A stretch of DNA of 64,000 nt, from contig JAIYDN010000078.1 in assembly GCA_027487485.1 (NCBI GenBank), positions 1 through 64,000 of the forward strand, read 5' to 3'. The translations under genes were made by a program, and so were the position numbers. Shown one piece after another: positions 16,737 through 25,234 of this stretch. Position 1 is the stretch's first letter; each line of letters opens with the position of its first letter. The stretch comes from Planctomycetaceae bacterium. GTDB lineage: Bacteria; Planctomycetota; Planctomycetia; Pirellulales; Pirellulaceae. The notes under the pieces were generated by a model. It saw only the letters and a list, made by a program, of their open reading frames with translations, was not told the origin of the DNA and ran no database searches.

Positions 16737-18757
16737 GGTTTAGCCGGTCCGGAAGCTTGCTGTACCGTCGCCTCTGTGACCCATTTGATAGCCTTGGCAA
16801 CATACGGGGGGCATTGAAGTGGCGATGAATTCTCCGGCGGAGTGCGAATGATCTTCTCAAGTGCAAAGGAATGTTCACCCTTCGCATTCTCCGTGCATCG
16901 AAGATAAGTCGCCGCGAATCGGTGCTTCTTGCGATCTTCCGTGTTTTGGATCGCGTCCAGACTGGCAAGTTCATCCGCCTCGAACTGTTTCTCCAGCTTC
17001 TTCGGCAACGTGTTGGGGGCTGCACACAGTTCCTTGAGTGCATCACCGTGAGTCACCGCGTCCGTAACAAGAAGCTGGTTTCCTCCACTGGCTAATGCCA
17101 AGTCATACTCCAAAGTCTTTTCTCCGGAAAACACCTCGATCGTTGAACTTCCGGCAATGAGGGCGATAAGGGCTTGTTGCACGTCTGATGTTGCACGGTA
17201 GTCAAAGCTGCTGGAATCGCCATTGAGTTGAAATGGGAAACACGACTTCCAGCGGGCATTATCGACGCCTCGTTCTTTTCGGCCGGGATCTGCATCCACG
17301 AGGCAAGCCACCCGTCGATGCAGTGCGTGTTCTAAGAGATTGGTGGCAACGCCCGCTCCGAAGAGAGGTAAGAAATGCTTGAACGTTACGCCGTCGACTC
17401 TGACAACCGCCACATGATGTTCGTCGAATGACCGTCCATCCCTGGATGCGAACGCCGGAACGAGCATTTGTTCGGCGATTCCCTCGACGAGCAAAGTGGC
17501 TTTGGCAAACAGCATCGCGGACTTGGTGGCATCCAAATATCGTTCCACGTATGTACGCGACTTTTTGCCTTCGGGAGTGTCCGGAAAGAGCCGAGATGGA
17601 TATGCGATTTCAATTTCGCCAGACTCTCGAACAGCCAGGCAGATGATCGACGCGAGGCGAGCGGCTGATGTTACGTGTGTGGAGTGCGTCGTCACAAAGA
17701 CTTGACGATTAAGATGAGGTTCCTTCTCGACACGACTGACTATGTGAGCCAGTAACTTGTATTGAAGTGCGGGATGCAAATGAGCTTCCGGCTCCTCAAC
17801 GAGCAGCATTGGGAATACTGCGGCATTTTGTCCGCGGCGCTTCTCCGATGCCCGAAACGACATGCTGGACAGCAGAAGTGAAACATAGATCAGGTTGTTG
17901 TACCCCAAGCCCTGGTGGGTTGCGGGAAACGCAAACGATTCGCGTTCAATGAATAGCCTCAATGCTCCGATCAAGTCGCTCTCTTGCACGCCTCCATCGA
18001 GAGTCGGGGTGCCCCCGTCGCCCGCGCCAGTTTCCGAGACGAGTTGGAAAAGTCGTGGAGTATCAAGTCGTCGTATCAGTTCGGTGCGAAGCTCTTTTGA
18101 ACGTTCGCGAAAGGCAGATCGCAACAGGCGTTTCTCGCCGTCTTGCTTGTTTATGTCCAAAACTTCCTCAAGCATTGATCGCAATAGCGGATTCCGACCG
18201 GAAAACATTTCGCTCTCGACGTCTCGCAATGCATTGAGGAATTGGCAATCGAATTTTGACAGTGTATCTGAGTCAGCAGTAACCACAGTGTCGGGATTGC
18301 CTCCATAAACGCGGGTGACATACTTCGGAAGGAATTCGTCGACAATCTCAAAGTATGTTGTACGATCCGCCGTACCGTTCAAGGCGCTGCGAAACGCAGC
18401 TTCGTCCGTCTCAGGCAAGAAAAACGTGTAGGTGAGTTGCGCCTCCCACTGGGCATCAAGGCTTGTTAGCCATGATGCAACGAGTGCGCGATCGGCAGGA
18501 GTGTCCGTCACCGATGAACGGAGCGTGACAGAGATTGTGATCCGAGGTGGCGAATCTAGCGGCTCAAGCAAACAGTGGAAATCGTGAACGGTTGGGCGCC
18601 CCTGTGATCGCCGGTCGAAAACCAGCGCAAGAGCCTTGAGCAGCGTGGTCTTTCCAGCGTTGTTTTCGCCAATAATGACGTTCAGGCCGGGCTGAAACTC
18701 GACGGTTGATTGCCGAAAGCAACGGTAGTTCTGAATTTGGATACGAGCGATGTACAT
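16733..18757 (-). CDS. OLD-family ATPase with TOPRIM nuclease, Gabija GajA-like
   Basis: This 674-residue protein has an N-terminal SMC/ABC-like ATPase: YRCFRQSTVEF, Walker A GENNAGKTTLL (30-40), and a Walker B region MLLVEEPEAHLHPALQ. A C-terminal TOPRIM domain starts at LLVEGIAEQMLVPAF and includes CLVDADPGR. OLD-family proteins with this order are nucleases. When paired with a UvrD-like helicase gene they form Gabija, a DNA-nicking anti-phage system held in check by nucleotides. The best-known GajA is about 580 residues; this version carries extra length in the ATPase insert and at the C-terminus. ATG 18757 matches the family start. Confidence 0.88.
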   Translation of the reverse strand: MYIARIQIQNYRCFRQSTVEFQPGLNVIIGENNAGKTTLLKALALVFDRRSQGRPTVHDFHCLLEPLDSPPRITISVTLRSSVTDTPADRALVASWLTSLDAQWEAQLTYTFFLPETDEAAFRSALNGTADRTTYFEIVDEFLPKYVTRVYGGNPDTVVTADSDTLSKFDCQFLNALRDVESEMFSGRNPLLRSMLEEVLDINKQDGEKRLLRSAFRERSKELRTELIRRLDTPRLFQLVSETGAGDGGTPTLDGGVQESDLIGALRLFIERESFAFPATHQGLGYNNLIYVSLLLSSMSFRASEKRRGQNAAVFPMLLVEEPEAHLHPALQYKLLAHIVSRVEKEPHLNRQVFVTTHSTHVTSAARLASIICLAVRESGEIEIAYPSRLFPDTPEGKKSRTYVERYLDATKSAMLFAKATLLVEGIAEQMLVPAFASRDGRSFDEHHVAVVRVDGVTFKHFLPLFGAGVATNLLEHALHRRVACLVDADPGRKERGVDNARWKSCFPFQLNGDSSSFDYRATSDVQQALIALIAGSSTIEVFSGEKTLEYDLALASGGNQLLVTDAVTHGDALKELCAAPNTLPKKLEKQFEADELASLDAIQNTEDRKKHRFAATYLRCTENAKGEHSFALEKIIRTPPENSSPLQCPPYVAKAIKWVTEATVQQASGPAKP

Positions 18758-19303
18758 GGCAGTTGAAACTTTGGGAGATAATTGGTACTAGTGTTACCAG
18801 GGCCATATTCGAATGTCCTACTCGAAAGACAAACGTCCACGCATTCTTGCGAAAACGAGGTGGCCTTAGCACATTGCGATACAAGGGTAGTCGATTCACG
18901 CGAGTAAGCTAAAGTCGCCAATGTCCCAAGCCACGCAAGGGTCAAGTAACTTCCGCATGACTCAACTATCTCGCGCAGAATTGGATTCGTTGGTGCTTTT
19001 TGATTGTCCGGTTGTTTAAGACACAAGTCTGGATGCCATCAAAACTTAAACATGTATCGGTTGCTAATTCCAGCTCTACGAATTCGCAAGCTTCGATTAA
19101 CACTCCGAACCCAAAGTCGTTGCGTGTTTGGCGTCGGCGATAGGCGGAATCTTGCGGTCAACTTTACTTCTGGGACAGATGGCCCTTGAAACATTCGATT
19201 TCAGTCACGCAACATCCAATTCGCAATGGTGCATTGACAGCTCCGATGGGAAATCTACCTCGATTATCAAAGTGCTTATCAATTCTAGGGTAGCTTGCAT
19301 GAA
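18758..19303. other. Intergenic region, 546 bases, no gene seen
   Basis: Between the Gabija-like operon and the leftward small gene I find no convincing frame, RNA or repeat. Short frames here do not resemble proteins. It presumably holds the promoter for the leftward Gabija-like operon. Confidence 0.4.
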
Positions 19304-19561
19304 CTACTGGGTTGTATAGTCTTCCCGACTAACATCGACCGCCGAAACCCCGTCTAACTTGGATAGTTCACCTTGTACTCCTTCAGGGATACTGCCCAAA
19401 AGTGTTCCGATTGCTTCCCAACTTTCTTGAAGGATGAAGCCTCGCGATGCCAATCGTTTAGTTACCGCAGGCATGTCACTTTGCTGCTCACGAGAAACTT
19501 GAACTAGAACGTTGATTCGTTTCTCGCTTTTCGCTTTGCTATTGTCTTTGGACGATGTCAT
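19304..19561 (-). CDS. Small propeptide-like protein beside the subtilisin
   Basis: This 85-residue protein starts at ATG 19561, 18 bases after the subtilisin stop on the same strand. Predicted order is strand (INVLVQVS), helix (DMPAVTKRLASRG), strand (FILQESWEAIGTLLGSI), helix, and final strand (GVSAVDVSRED). This matches the small ferredoxin-like fold of subtilisin propeptides (inhibitor I9 type), which fold and inhibit the protease. There is no signal peptide. A stand-alone inhibitor or chaperone for the neighbouring subtilase is the natural reading, but it is inferred from fold pattern and position. Confidence 0.65.
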   Translation of the reverse strand: MTSSKDNSKAKSEKRINVLVQVSREQQSDMPAVTKRLASRGFILQESWEAIGTLLGSIPEGVQGELSKLDGVSAVDVSREDYTTQ

Positions 19562-19579
19562 CGGGCAAATTCCAGTTGT

Positions 19580-20992
19580 TTAGGTAATGGGAGCCTGGAC
19601 TAAACCGGCTCCAACATCTCTTTTGGGCAACGATAGCGATTTAGCATTCGTTACTAGCAGTTGCCAAAGTGCCTTTGCATCGGTCGTTGGGTTGGATTCT
19701 AGCCACATTGCAGCGATTCCTGCTACGTGAGGCGTTGCCATACTTGTCCCGGAAATCGAATGATGCTTTGGAGGCCATGGCACGACTCGAGATGACGGCT
19801 GAATTGACGCTGGGAAAGGATCTGGCACGGACGAAAATACTGCGCTCCCCGGCCCCGCAATATTCACTTCACCACCGTTACCGTTTATAGCACCATTTGA
19901 AAATGGCGAAACCTGCAAATCGCTCGTTAACGAGGCGACCGCCATGATGGAAGGACAATTTGCCGGTCTTCCGACAGGTGCAGGTGGATCAAGTCGCGCT
20001 CCAGTGTTTGGGTTCCTGCTATCATTCCCAGCAGCTGCAACAATCAAAGTCCCGGGAGACCCACTTAGCGCTGTCGACGCAATTTGCTCGTAAACTTGCG
20101 AAAATGTATCTCCAGGCAGAGTACGCGAACCCAAGGACATGGAAATGATGCGACACTTATTGGCAATTGCCCAATTAATGCCCGCAAGAATTCCACGGTC
20201 CGCTCCTGAACCAGCATCACTCAAAACTTTTCCAATATAGATTTCACCATTGAAAGCGCACCCGTACCGCCGGACCCCGCTCGATGGAGCTTTAGAGCCC
20301 AGCGCTGTTCCCGCACAGTGAGTTCCATGGCCGTTGTTGTCCTGGACGGCTTGCCCTTGAATAAAGGATTGACTCGTGATCGTACGTCCAATGAAATCGG
20401 GGTGATCAAGGTCGAAGCCCGTATCGAGGATCGCCACGCGAACCCCACTTCCAGAATAGCGAGACTGATTAACAAGAGTGGCTTGAAGCCCCCAAGTAAC
20501 CTGTGTGTTATCAGAAAAGCTACTTGCTGTGGTACTATGCAATTCCGTGCCGACTTGCCCCGCACCAGACAGAGAGTCGTATACGTGATTCACTGCATCA
20601 CGATAGCCCCGCAAGTAATCAAGCGACAGATTATTCAGCGCATACAAGTAGCGTTCTGGTTCAACTGCCAGTATAGATTCATTTGCGGAGGCAACTTCTT
20701 GCAATGTATTCAGTTGGCCAGGATCCGCATCAACAACAGCAACTGCAATTCGATCGAACAGGACAACCTGAGCCGAGTTTGCTTGCTCCATATCGACAGC
20801 ACTCGAAAGAAAATCGGAAGATTTGCAGACGTCCGAAAGGCCGCAAAGATCGTTGATCTTTCGCATCCCCTGGTCCACGGCGTCATTCCGAAAGAGAACG
20901 AGGAATTTTCCGGTAAATTCGGACGATAAGTCAGACCCATTGGTGGAGCGGATTGGAGATACGGAGCGATTCGGAGTACCCTTTTTGGCCAT
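19580..20992 (-). CDS. Subtilisin-like (S8) serine protease, no signal peptide
   Basis: I chose ATG 20992 (470 residues), which has GAGG 6 bases upstream; a TTG at 21007 is also in frame. The catalytic triad is present: Asp190 in VAILDTGFD, His222 in NGHGTHCAGT and Ser417 in GTSMATPHVAG, with the oxyanion Asn323 in AAAGNDSRN. Residues about 28-118 form a propeptide-like region (KFLVLFRND, RIAVAVVDADPGQLN, SILAVEPERY). The N-terminus is charged and has no export signal, so the enzyme should act in the cytoplasm unless another route exists. The adjacent small protein resembles a second, separate propeptide. Confidence 0.9.
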   Translation of the reverse strand: MAKKGTPNRSVSPIRSTNGSDLSSEFTGKFLVLFRNDAVDQGMRKINDLCGLSDVCKSSDFLSSAVDMEQANSAQVVLFDRIAVAVVDADPGQLNTLQEVASANESILAVEPERYLYALNNLSLDYLRGYRDAVNHVYDSLSGAGQVGTELHSTTASSFSDNTQVTWGLQATLVNQSRYSGSGVRVAILDTGFDLDHPDFIGRTITSQSFIQGQAVQDNNGHGTHCAGTALGSKAPSSGVRRYGCAFNGEIYIGKVLSDAGSGADRGILAGINWAIANKCRIISMSLGSRTLPGDTFSQVYEQIASTALSGSPGTLIVAAAGNDSRNPNTGARLDPPAPVGRPANCPSIMAVASLTSDLQVSPFSNGAINGNGGEVNIAGPGSAVFSSVPDPFPASIQPSSRVVPWPPKHHSISGTSMATPHVAGIAAMWLESNPTTDAKALWQLLVTNAKSLSLPKRDVGAGLVQAPIT

Positions 20993-21480
20993 CTTAACCT
21001 CAATCAATCAAACGACGATGAAACGAAAGAAAAACTTGACTTCTAGCGACACAACTTCTCCTAACAACAAAGACGCATTTTGACGCATCTGTGCGACAAC
21101 AAAATGAACAAATCCCAAAGATTTTTTCCAGCCTATGAGTTTTTGGGCTTTTCGCGATAGTGCTGACTCGGAAACTCATGTCGATTTAATTCGCATTTGG
21201 CTTTCTACGCCCAGTTACGACATGACCATAGGCTTTGAAAACGAATTGGTAACCAATTGTTTGCGTTTGCGTCGTATCCATCTATGGAACCCTCATTGGA
21301 GTAACTCGCACCGGTCTCGGGTGACCGGTGCGAGTTGCGGAATGCTCCAGATTGTGCGGGACCGAAGCAGGAATTGACTCGCCCTAACTGATGATTCATG
21401 ACGCGAACTAGGTTATCTTGGACCGCGTACATCGTGTATTGCCCCAACACTCAGACTCAGGAAGGCACTTTTTTCAAATC
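20993..21480. promoter_or_regulatory. Divergent promoter region between two protease genes
   Basis: This 488-base gap separates the leftward subtilisin gene from the rightward tandem-trypsin gene and should hold both promoters. I see no gene. It contains the long inverted repeat listed separately. Confidence 0.45.
21303..21336. repeat. 14-bp perfect inverted repeat in the protease promoter gap
   Basis: AACTCGCACCGGTC (21303-21316) and GACCGGTGCGAGTT (21323-21336) match perfectly around a 6-base loop TCGGGT. No T-run follows on either strand, so it is not a standard terminator. It could be an operator for a dimeric regulator, a strong RNA hairpin, or a cruciform site. Confidence 0.6.
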
Positions 21481-24201
21481 ATGCCATCGCAAAATAAAGA
21501 AGCCCAAAATTTGCGGGATTTGTTTAACGGCCTCGTACCGCACGGGACTTCAGGCTCTGTTAAAGAATTACTCCAATCGGCAAAGGAGAACGACCTCTCC
21601 GAAGAACACTCATTGCTTCATTCGAATGCCGAAGTTGCTGAAACTCTCGGCGTGATTGCGAAGAAGGACATCAGCGAGTTAAGCACTTTCGAATGCGAAA
21701 AACTTGAGTCAGTTATCCATCGTTTTCTCCGACCAGCAATAGTTGTAACGAATGAAAAAGTTGGGAAAGTTCCTTGGCCCTGGAACAGCATCTTAACTGG
21801 CGAAAAATTGACTAAGCTTGAGCAGTCTCTTCCCTCAGTAGGACGAATCGATTTGGTGAGGGAGGCCGGGCTAGAAATTATCGGTACGGCGTATGTCGTG
21901 GGAGACGGGATGCTCATGACAAATCGACATGTCGTAAACGTGTTTAAGGCCTTCCGGGGCCAGAAGGTTGCTTTGGAGTTTCAACAGTGCCTTGGCATTG
22001 ATTTCAAAGGCGAAGCTGACTCTAACTCCACCGCACGCTTCCCTATTCGCGAAATAGTGTATATGCACCACAAGTGGGATCTTGCAATTCTTCGATTCGA
22101 GATTTCCAAGAATGCCGTCAAGCCATTGGTGTTAGCAGGCGAACTTCGGAGTTTGGAAAGAAACGTTGCCGCAATTGGATTTCCAGTCTTTGATGATCGC
22201 GTTCCACCACAAATACAAAATGAGATATTTTCCGTTTTCGGCGTCAAGCGAGTGCTTCCTGGCAAAATCACAGGGAGAGCCACTGATCCCGTTCAAGGTA
22301 AACTTTCGAGTTTGCTTCATGATTGCTCGACGCTGGGAGGAAACTCTGGTTCAGCCCTATTCGATTTAGATTCTGGCTTGGTTGTCGGCCTTCATTTTGC
22401 AGGCCAATACCTTCAATCGAATTTCGCGGTTCCGCTCTTTGAACTATCGAACGAACAGGAACTGAAATCTTTGGGAGTTTGCTTTGCTCCACCAGAAAGT
22501 GGCTCCCCTGAGAATGTACTCGTCTCCAAGAGTCCCACAGACACTGGTTCCACAAAGATTTCGATTGCAATGACAAAAGAAACCATCATCTCCAAACAAC
22601 CAACCAATGCGTTAATCGCGTCAACCGGCAAGATGCTGGATCGTGAATTCAATCGCAATGGAGAAGCCGAGGAAGTGAATAAGAAACCGTCTTGGAAGAC
22701 CACATTTTTCAAGTTTATGGATACCGCGATCGCGCGTATGCAAAGAGCTTGCTCTTTCGGCATTCGAGACTCGGAGTTGCAGGAAGCGGTTTGGTACATT
22801 GAAGCGAAGTTTAATGATGGGCTGAAATGCGGGTCAGGAGTAGTGATTCGACGTATCAAGGATGAACACCAGCGCAATTTCTTGATCACTTGCCGACATG
22901 TTGTCAGCGATGAAAAAGGTAAAATCGCAAGCGATATCCTTTGTTGGCCGCATGGTTCTGGTTACAACCCGGAATCAACCGATCCAAAAAGGATATGGAG
23001 TGCTCGTCCTCTTTCTTTACAAAAGCACGATGAAGGCAGTGGTCATGCGACAGATGGGTTTCTCGATTGGATCGTATTGGAAGTAAAAAGTGCCGATCGT
23101 TCGTTCGACGCAATGCCGTTCAAATGCATAAAACGCTCACCAAAGACACTTAGAGACCTAAGATTAATAGGGTTTCCAAGTGGTGCTTCAACCATGAGCG
23201 AAAATGTTGTTATTGCGAGCGTTTCCAGAGACTTTAGATTGTCTGAAACCATTTCTAAACCTGGCGTTCTTGCGTTCAAAGGCTCCGAGTCCGCGACCGG
23301 AGGAAATAGCGGCGGACCTTTTCTAAATTCTAGTAACGAGATCGTAGCAATTCATCGTAGCAAGATCGGAGAAATACAGTACGCAGTGAAGGCCAACGTC
23401 ATTGATGAGGCACTCAAACATCAAGAATGGGAGCCAGTGATTCATGATACTCGAAACTTGGATTTGTGGATCTACCGATGGATTTACCTTGCTATTGTTC
23501 TAGGCTTACCGTTGGTGCTTTGGTTTAGACAGCGTCCGATAGAGATTGAACTTGCTGCGATTGAAAAGGAGCCTCTAGCGAGGCGCGTTGACCATGATTC
23601 TTCAAAATTTCGAATCGTCAGCACGCCTTCGAACACCGAAGCAATCATCGAGCGAGGAGTATTAAGGTATAAATCGCAATCGTTTGATGTTTTGGATGCG
23701 ACGAATGATCTTTCGAGTCCATACGTTAAAAAAGATCAACTTGGCTTTCGTAGCTCTTGGTGCTTCGTAATCCCCTCGCCGTCAAGTCCACTAACGATTC
23801 GAGTTCACAAGCACATCGAATTCGCGAGTATTGACGAATTTCGAAAATGGGTCAAGAATATTCAGGCAGATCACGTAAGACTTATTAAGGATCCTTACAG
23901 TTGTCCCGCCATAAGTGTGTTCATAACCAGTTTAGACCTACAGGATGTTGATAGCATCACTCAGAACCAACACCAGATCGAAGTTGTAATGAGGCGGAAG
24001 GGTGACTTGCCGAAAATGCAACTGAGACTTCTGCAGGATCTTCCTCCAGTGTTCACGTCGTACGAGTTCAACAAATCATCAAGCGGCGTTAAATTTTGGC
24101 TTCCGCTAATGTTTCTGAGCCCAGAATCAATTCTCGAAGATGACGGTTTGTACCTTTATTTTATCCCGGCAGCTAAAACTATGGAAGTCGACGGCGTTTG
24201 A
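21481..24201 (+). CDS. Tandem trypsin-like protease with a membrane segment
   Basis: I chose ATG 21481 (906 residues) over the in-frame TTG 21418. Residues 1-83 are a helical region of unknown type. Then comes a prologue RPAIVVTNEK to PSVGRIDL (84-124). The first S1 domain has His150 (MTNRHV), Asp200 (KWDLAIL) and Ser289 (GGNSGSALF). The second has His473 (ITCRHVV), Asp529 (FLDWIVLEV) and Ser610 (GGNSGGPF). A hydrophobic segment (about 662-683) is followed by a 220-residue C-terminal region of unknown fold. Both triads look intact. With no signal peptide and a late membrane segment, the protease part probably faces the cytoplasm. Its 3' end overlaps the convergent ferredoxin gene by 23 bases. 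Confidence 0.88.
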   Translation: MPSQNKEAQNLRDLFNGLVPHGTSGSVKELLQSAKENDLSEEHSLLHSNAEVAETLGVIAKKDISELSTFECEKLESVIHRFLRPAIVVTNEKVGKVPWPWNSILTGEKLTKLEQSLPSVGRIDLVREAGLEIIGTAYVVGDGMLMTNRHVVNVFKAFRGQKVALEFQQCLGIDFKGEADSNSTARFPIREIVYMHHKWDLAILRFEISKNAVKPLVLAGELRSLERNVAAIGFPVFDDRVPPQIQNEIFSVFGVKRVLPGKITGRATDPVQGKLSSLLHDCSTLGGNSGSALFDLDSGLVVGLHFAGQYLQSNFAVPLFELSNEQELKSLGVCFAPPESGSPENVLVSKSPTDTGSTKISIAMTKETIISKQPTNALIASTGKMLDREFNRNGEAEEVNKKPSWKTTFFKFMDTAIARMQRACSFGIRDSELQEAVWYIEAKFNDGLKCGSGVVIRRIKDEHQRNFLITCRHVVSDEKGKIASDILCWPHGSGYNPESTDPKRIWSARPLSLQKHDEGSGHATDGFLDWIVLEVKSADRSFDAMPFKCIKRSPKTLRDLRLIGFPSGASTMSENVVIASVSRDFRLSETISKPGVLAFKGSESATGGNSGGPFLNSSNEIVAIHRSKIGEIQYAVKANVIDEALKHQEWEPVIHDTRNLDLWIYRWIYLAIVLGLPLVLWFRQRPIEIELAAIEKEPLARRVDHDSSKFRIVSTPSNTEAIIERGVLRYKSQSFDVLDATNDLSSPYVKKDQLGFRSSWCFVIPSPSSPLTIRVHKHIEFASIDEFRKWVKNIQADHVRLIKDPYSCPAISVFITSLDLQDVDSITQNQHQIEVVMRRKGDLPKMQLRLLQDLPPVFTSYEFNKSSSGVKFWLPLMFLSPESILEDDGLYLYFIPAAKTMEVDGV

Positions 24202-24631
24202 ATCTTGGTTGTTCAACGAACGCCTCTGCTTTGTTCTTTGGCATTTCCAGTTCCTTCAACTGTAGTATTTCAACGATGATGTCGACAAGACGGTACTGAT
24301 AGTCTCGATTTTTCTCGTTGATTCCCCAAACGTCAGAATCGCATTCAACAGGTGGAACGTCTGACAGAGGAACCGATCGATTCTTGATTGAAGGAGACTT
24401 TGAAGCTAGATCCGAATTCAGTTTAATGTACCGATTCCATTTTGAAGGCACATCTGATTCAAGGAATATTGCGTCAACTGGGCATGCTACAACACATTTG
24501 GCACAGTCCGTGCAAACTAGCGGATCTATGTAAAGCATGGTATCACCTTCATGAAAACAGTTCACCGGACAAACCGTAACGCATTCGGTGAACTTGCACA
24601 TGTGACAAGGTTGAGTTACTACGTGGGGCAT
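24179..24631 (-). CDS. FdxA-like seven-iron ferredoxin with a C-terminal extension
   Basis: This 150-residue protein begins like FdxA ferredoxins: CHMCKFTECVTVCP (C9, C12, C17, C21, C25) and CTDCAKCVVACP (C40, C43, C46, C50). This is the spacing for one [3Fe-4S] and one [4Fe-4S] cluster. Typical FdxA is about 105-112 residues. Here, after residue 109, a 41-residue segment beginning DYQYRLVDII replaces or extends the tail. The same segment ends the neighbouring secreted protein (24690-25178): 21 of 41 residues are identical without gaps. The ferredoxin has no signal peptide and should be cytoplasmic. It could supply electrons to an enzyme of this cluster, but no cytoplasmic redox partner is obvious nearby. 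Confidence 0.85.
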   Translation of the reverse strand: MPHVVTQPCHMCKFTECVTVCPVNCFHEGDTMLYIDPLVCTDCAKCVVACPVDAIFLESDVPSKWNRYIKLNSDLASKSPSIKNRSVPLSDVPPVECDSDVWGINEKNRDYQYRLVDIIVEILQLKELEMPKNKAEAFVEQPRFKRRRLP

Positions 24632-24689
24632 TAGTAAGCCTCAATACTGATGACTGTCATCTTTGAATGGTTGGGTTTCCGAAAACGCA

Positions 24690-25178
24690 TTAAGGGGTCT
24701 TCAAATTCTTGAACTTGGCCTGTTCGATAAACGCTTCCGCTTCACCTTTAGTCAGACCAGGCTGCTTTTGTTGCAGAAGTTCTAAGATAATGTCTCGTAG
24801 TCGGTAAGCGTCGTCGACGTTGGTGGAGGTAGCATTACGTACTTCTGCAACGGTCACAGGCGGCCCAGTTAAAGCAGCACCGTCCATTGGGTCTCGCCCG
24901 AATGGGGCACTGCTGGAAACCCTAGGAAAGCCTTGGGGTGACATCCCACCTTCGCCTCCGGTCGATGTACCGCAAGCATTCGTTGATTCGCACGTCGATA
25001 CACAATTTGGAGCAGCCACAGGCATGCGAGAACTCGGAATGTAAGGAATACAATTCTGTGTGGCTGGCTGGCATGTCTGCTGACCACGCCGTGTTCCAAA
25101 GTGTCCTGCTTCACTTATCGAACCCAATTGAGTCGAGATTGCTCCAGCTAAGACCGTAAAGAAGAATGTCTTTCTCAT
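24690..25178 (-). CDS. Secreted small protein sharing a C-terminal segment with the ferredoxin
   Basis: This 162-residue protein starts at ATG 25178. Residues 1-24 form a signal peptide (basic start, FFFTVLAGAIS core, cleavage near SEA-G). A low-complexity middle region (25-120) holds several Cys (C36, C43, C59, C63, C69) with Pro, Ser and Gly. The last 41 residues, from DDAYRLRDII to FKNLKTP, match the ferredoxin tail. No enzyme motif is seen. The shared tail sits on two otherwise unrelated proteins next to three protease genes, which suggests a recognition or docking segment. That role is inference. Confidence 0.7.
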   Translation of the reverse strand: MRKTFFFTVLAGAISTQLGSISEAGHFGTRRGQQTCQPATQNCIPYIPSSRMPVAAPNCVSTCESTNACGTSTGGEGGMSPQGFPRVSSSAPFGRDPMDGAALTGPPVTVAEVRNATSTNVDDAYRLRDIILELLQQKQPGLTKGEAEAFIEQAKFKNLKTP

Positions 25179-25234
25179 GGATGAGGCTCCTAGAAATTAG
25201 GGGGGGAATTTGTTCAAAAAGCGACAGCCGCTTA

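Noticed and set aside
18682-19026. Leftward 114-codon frame upstream of the Gabija-like operon
   Set aside because: It overlaps the start of the GajA-like gene and has no recognisable motif or ribosome site.
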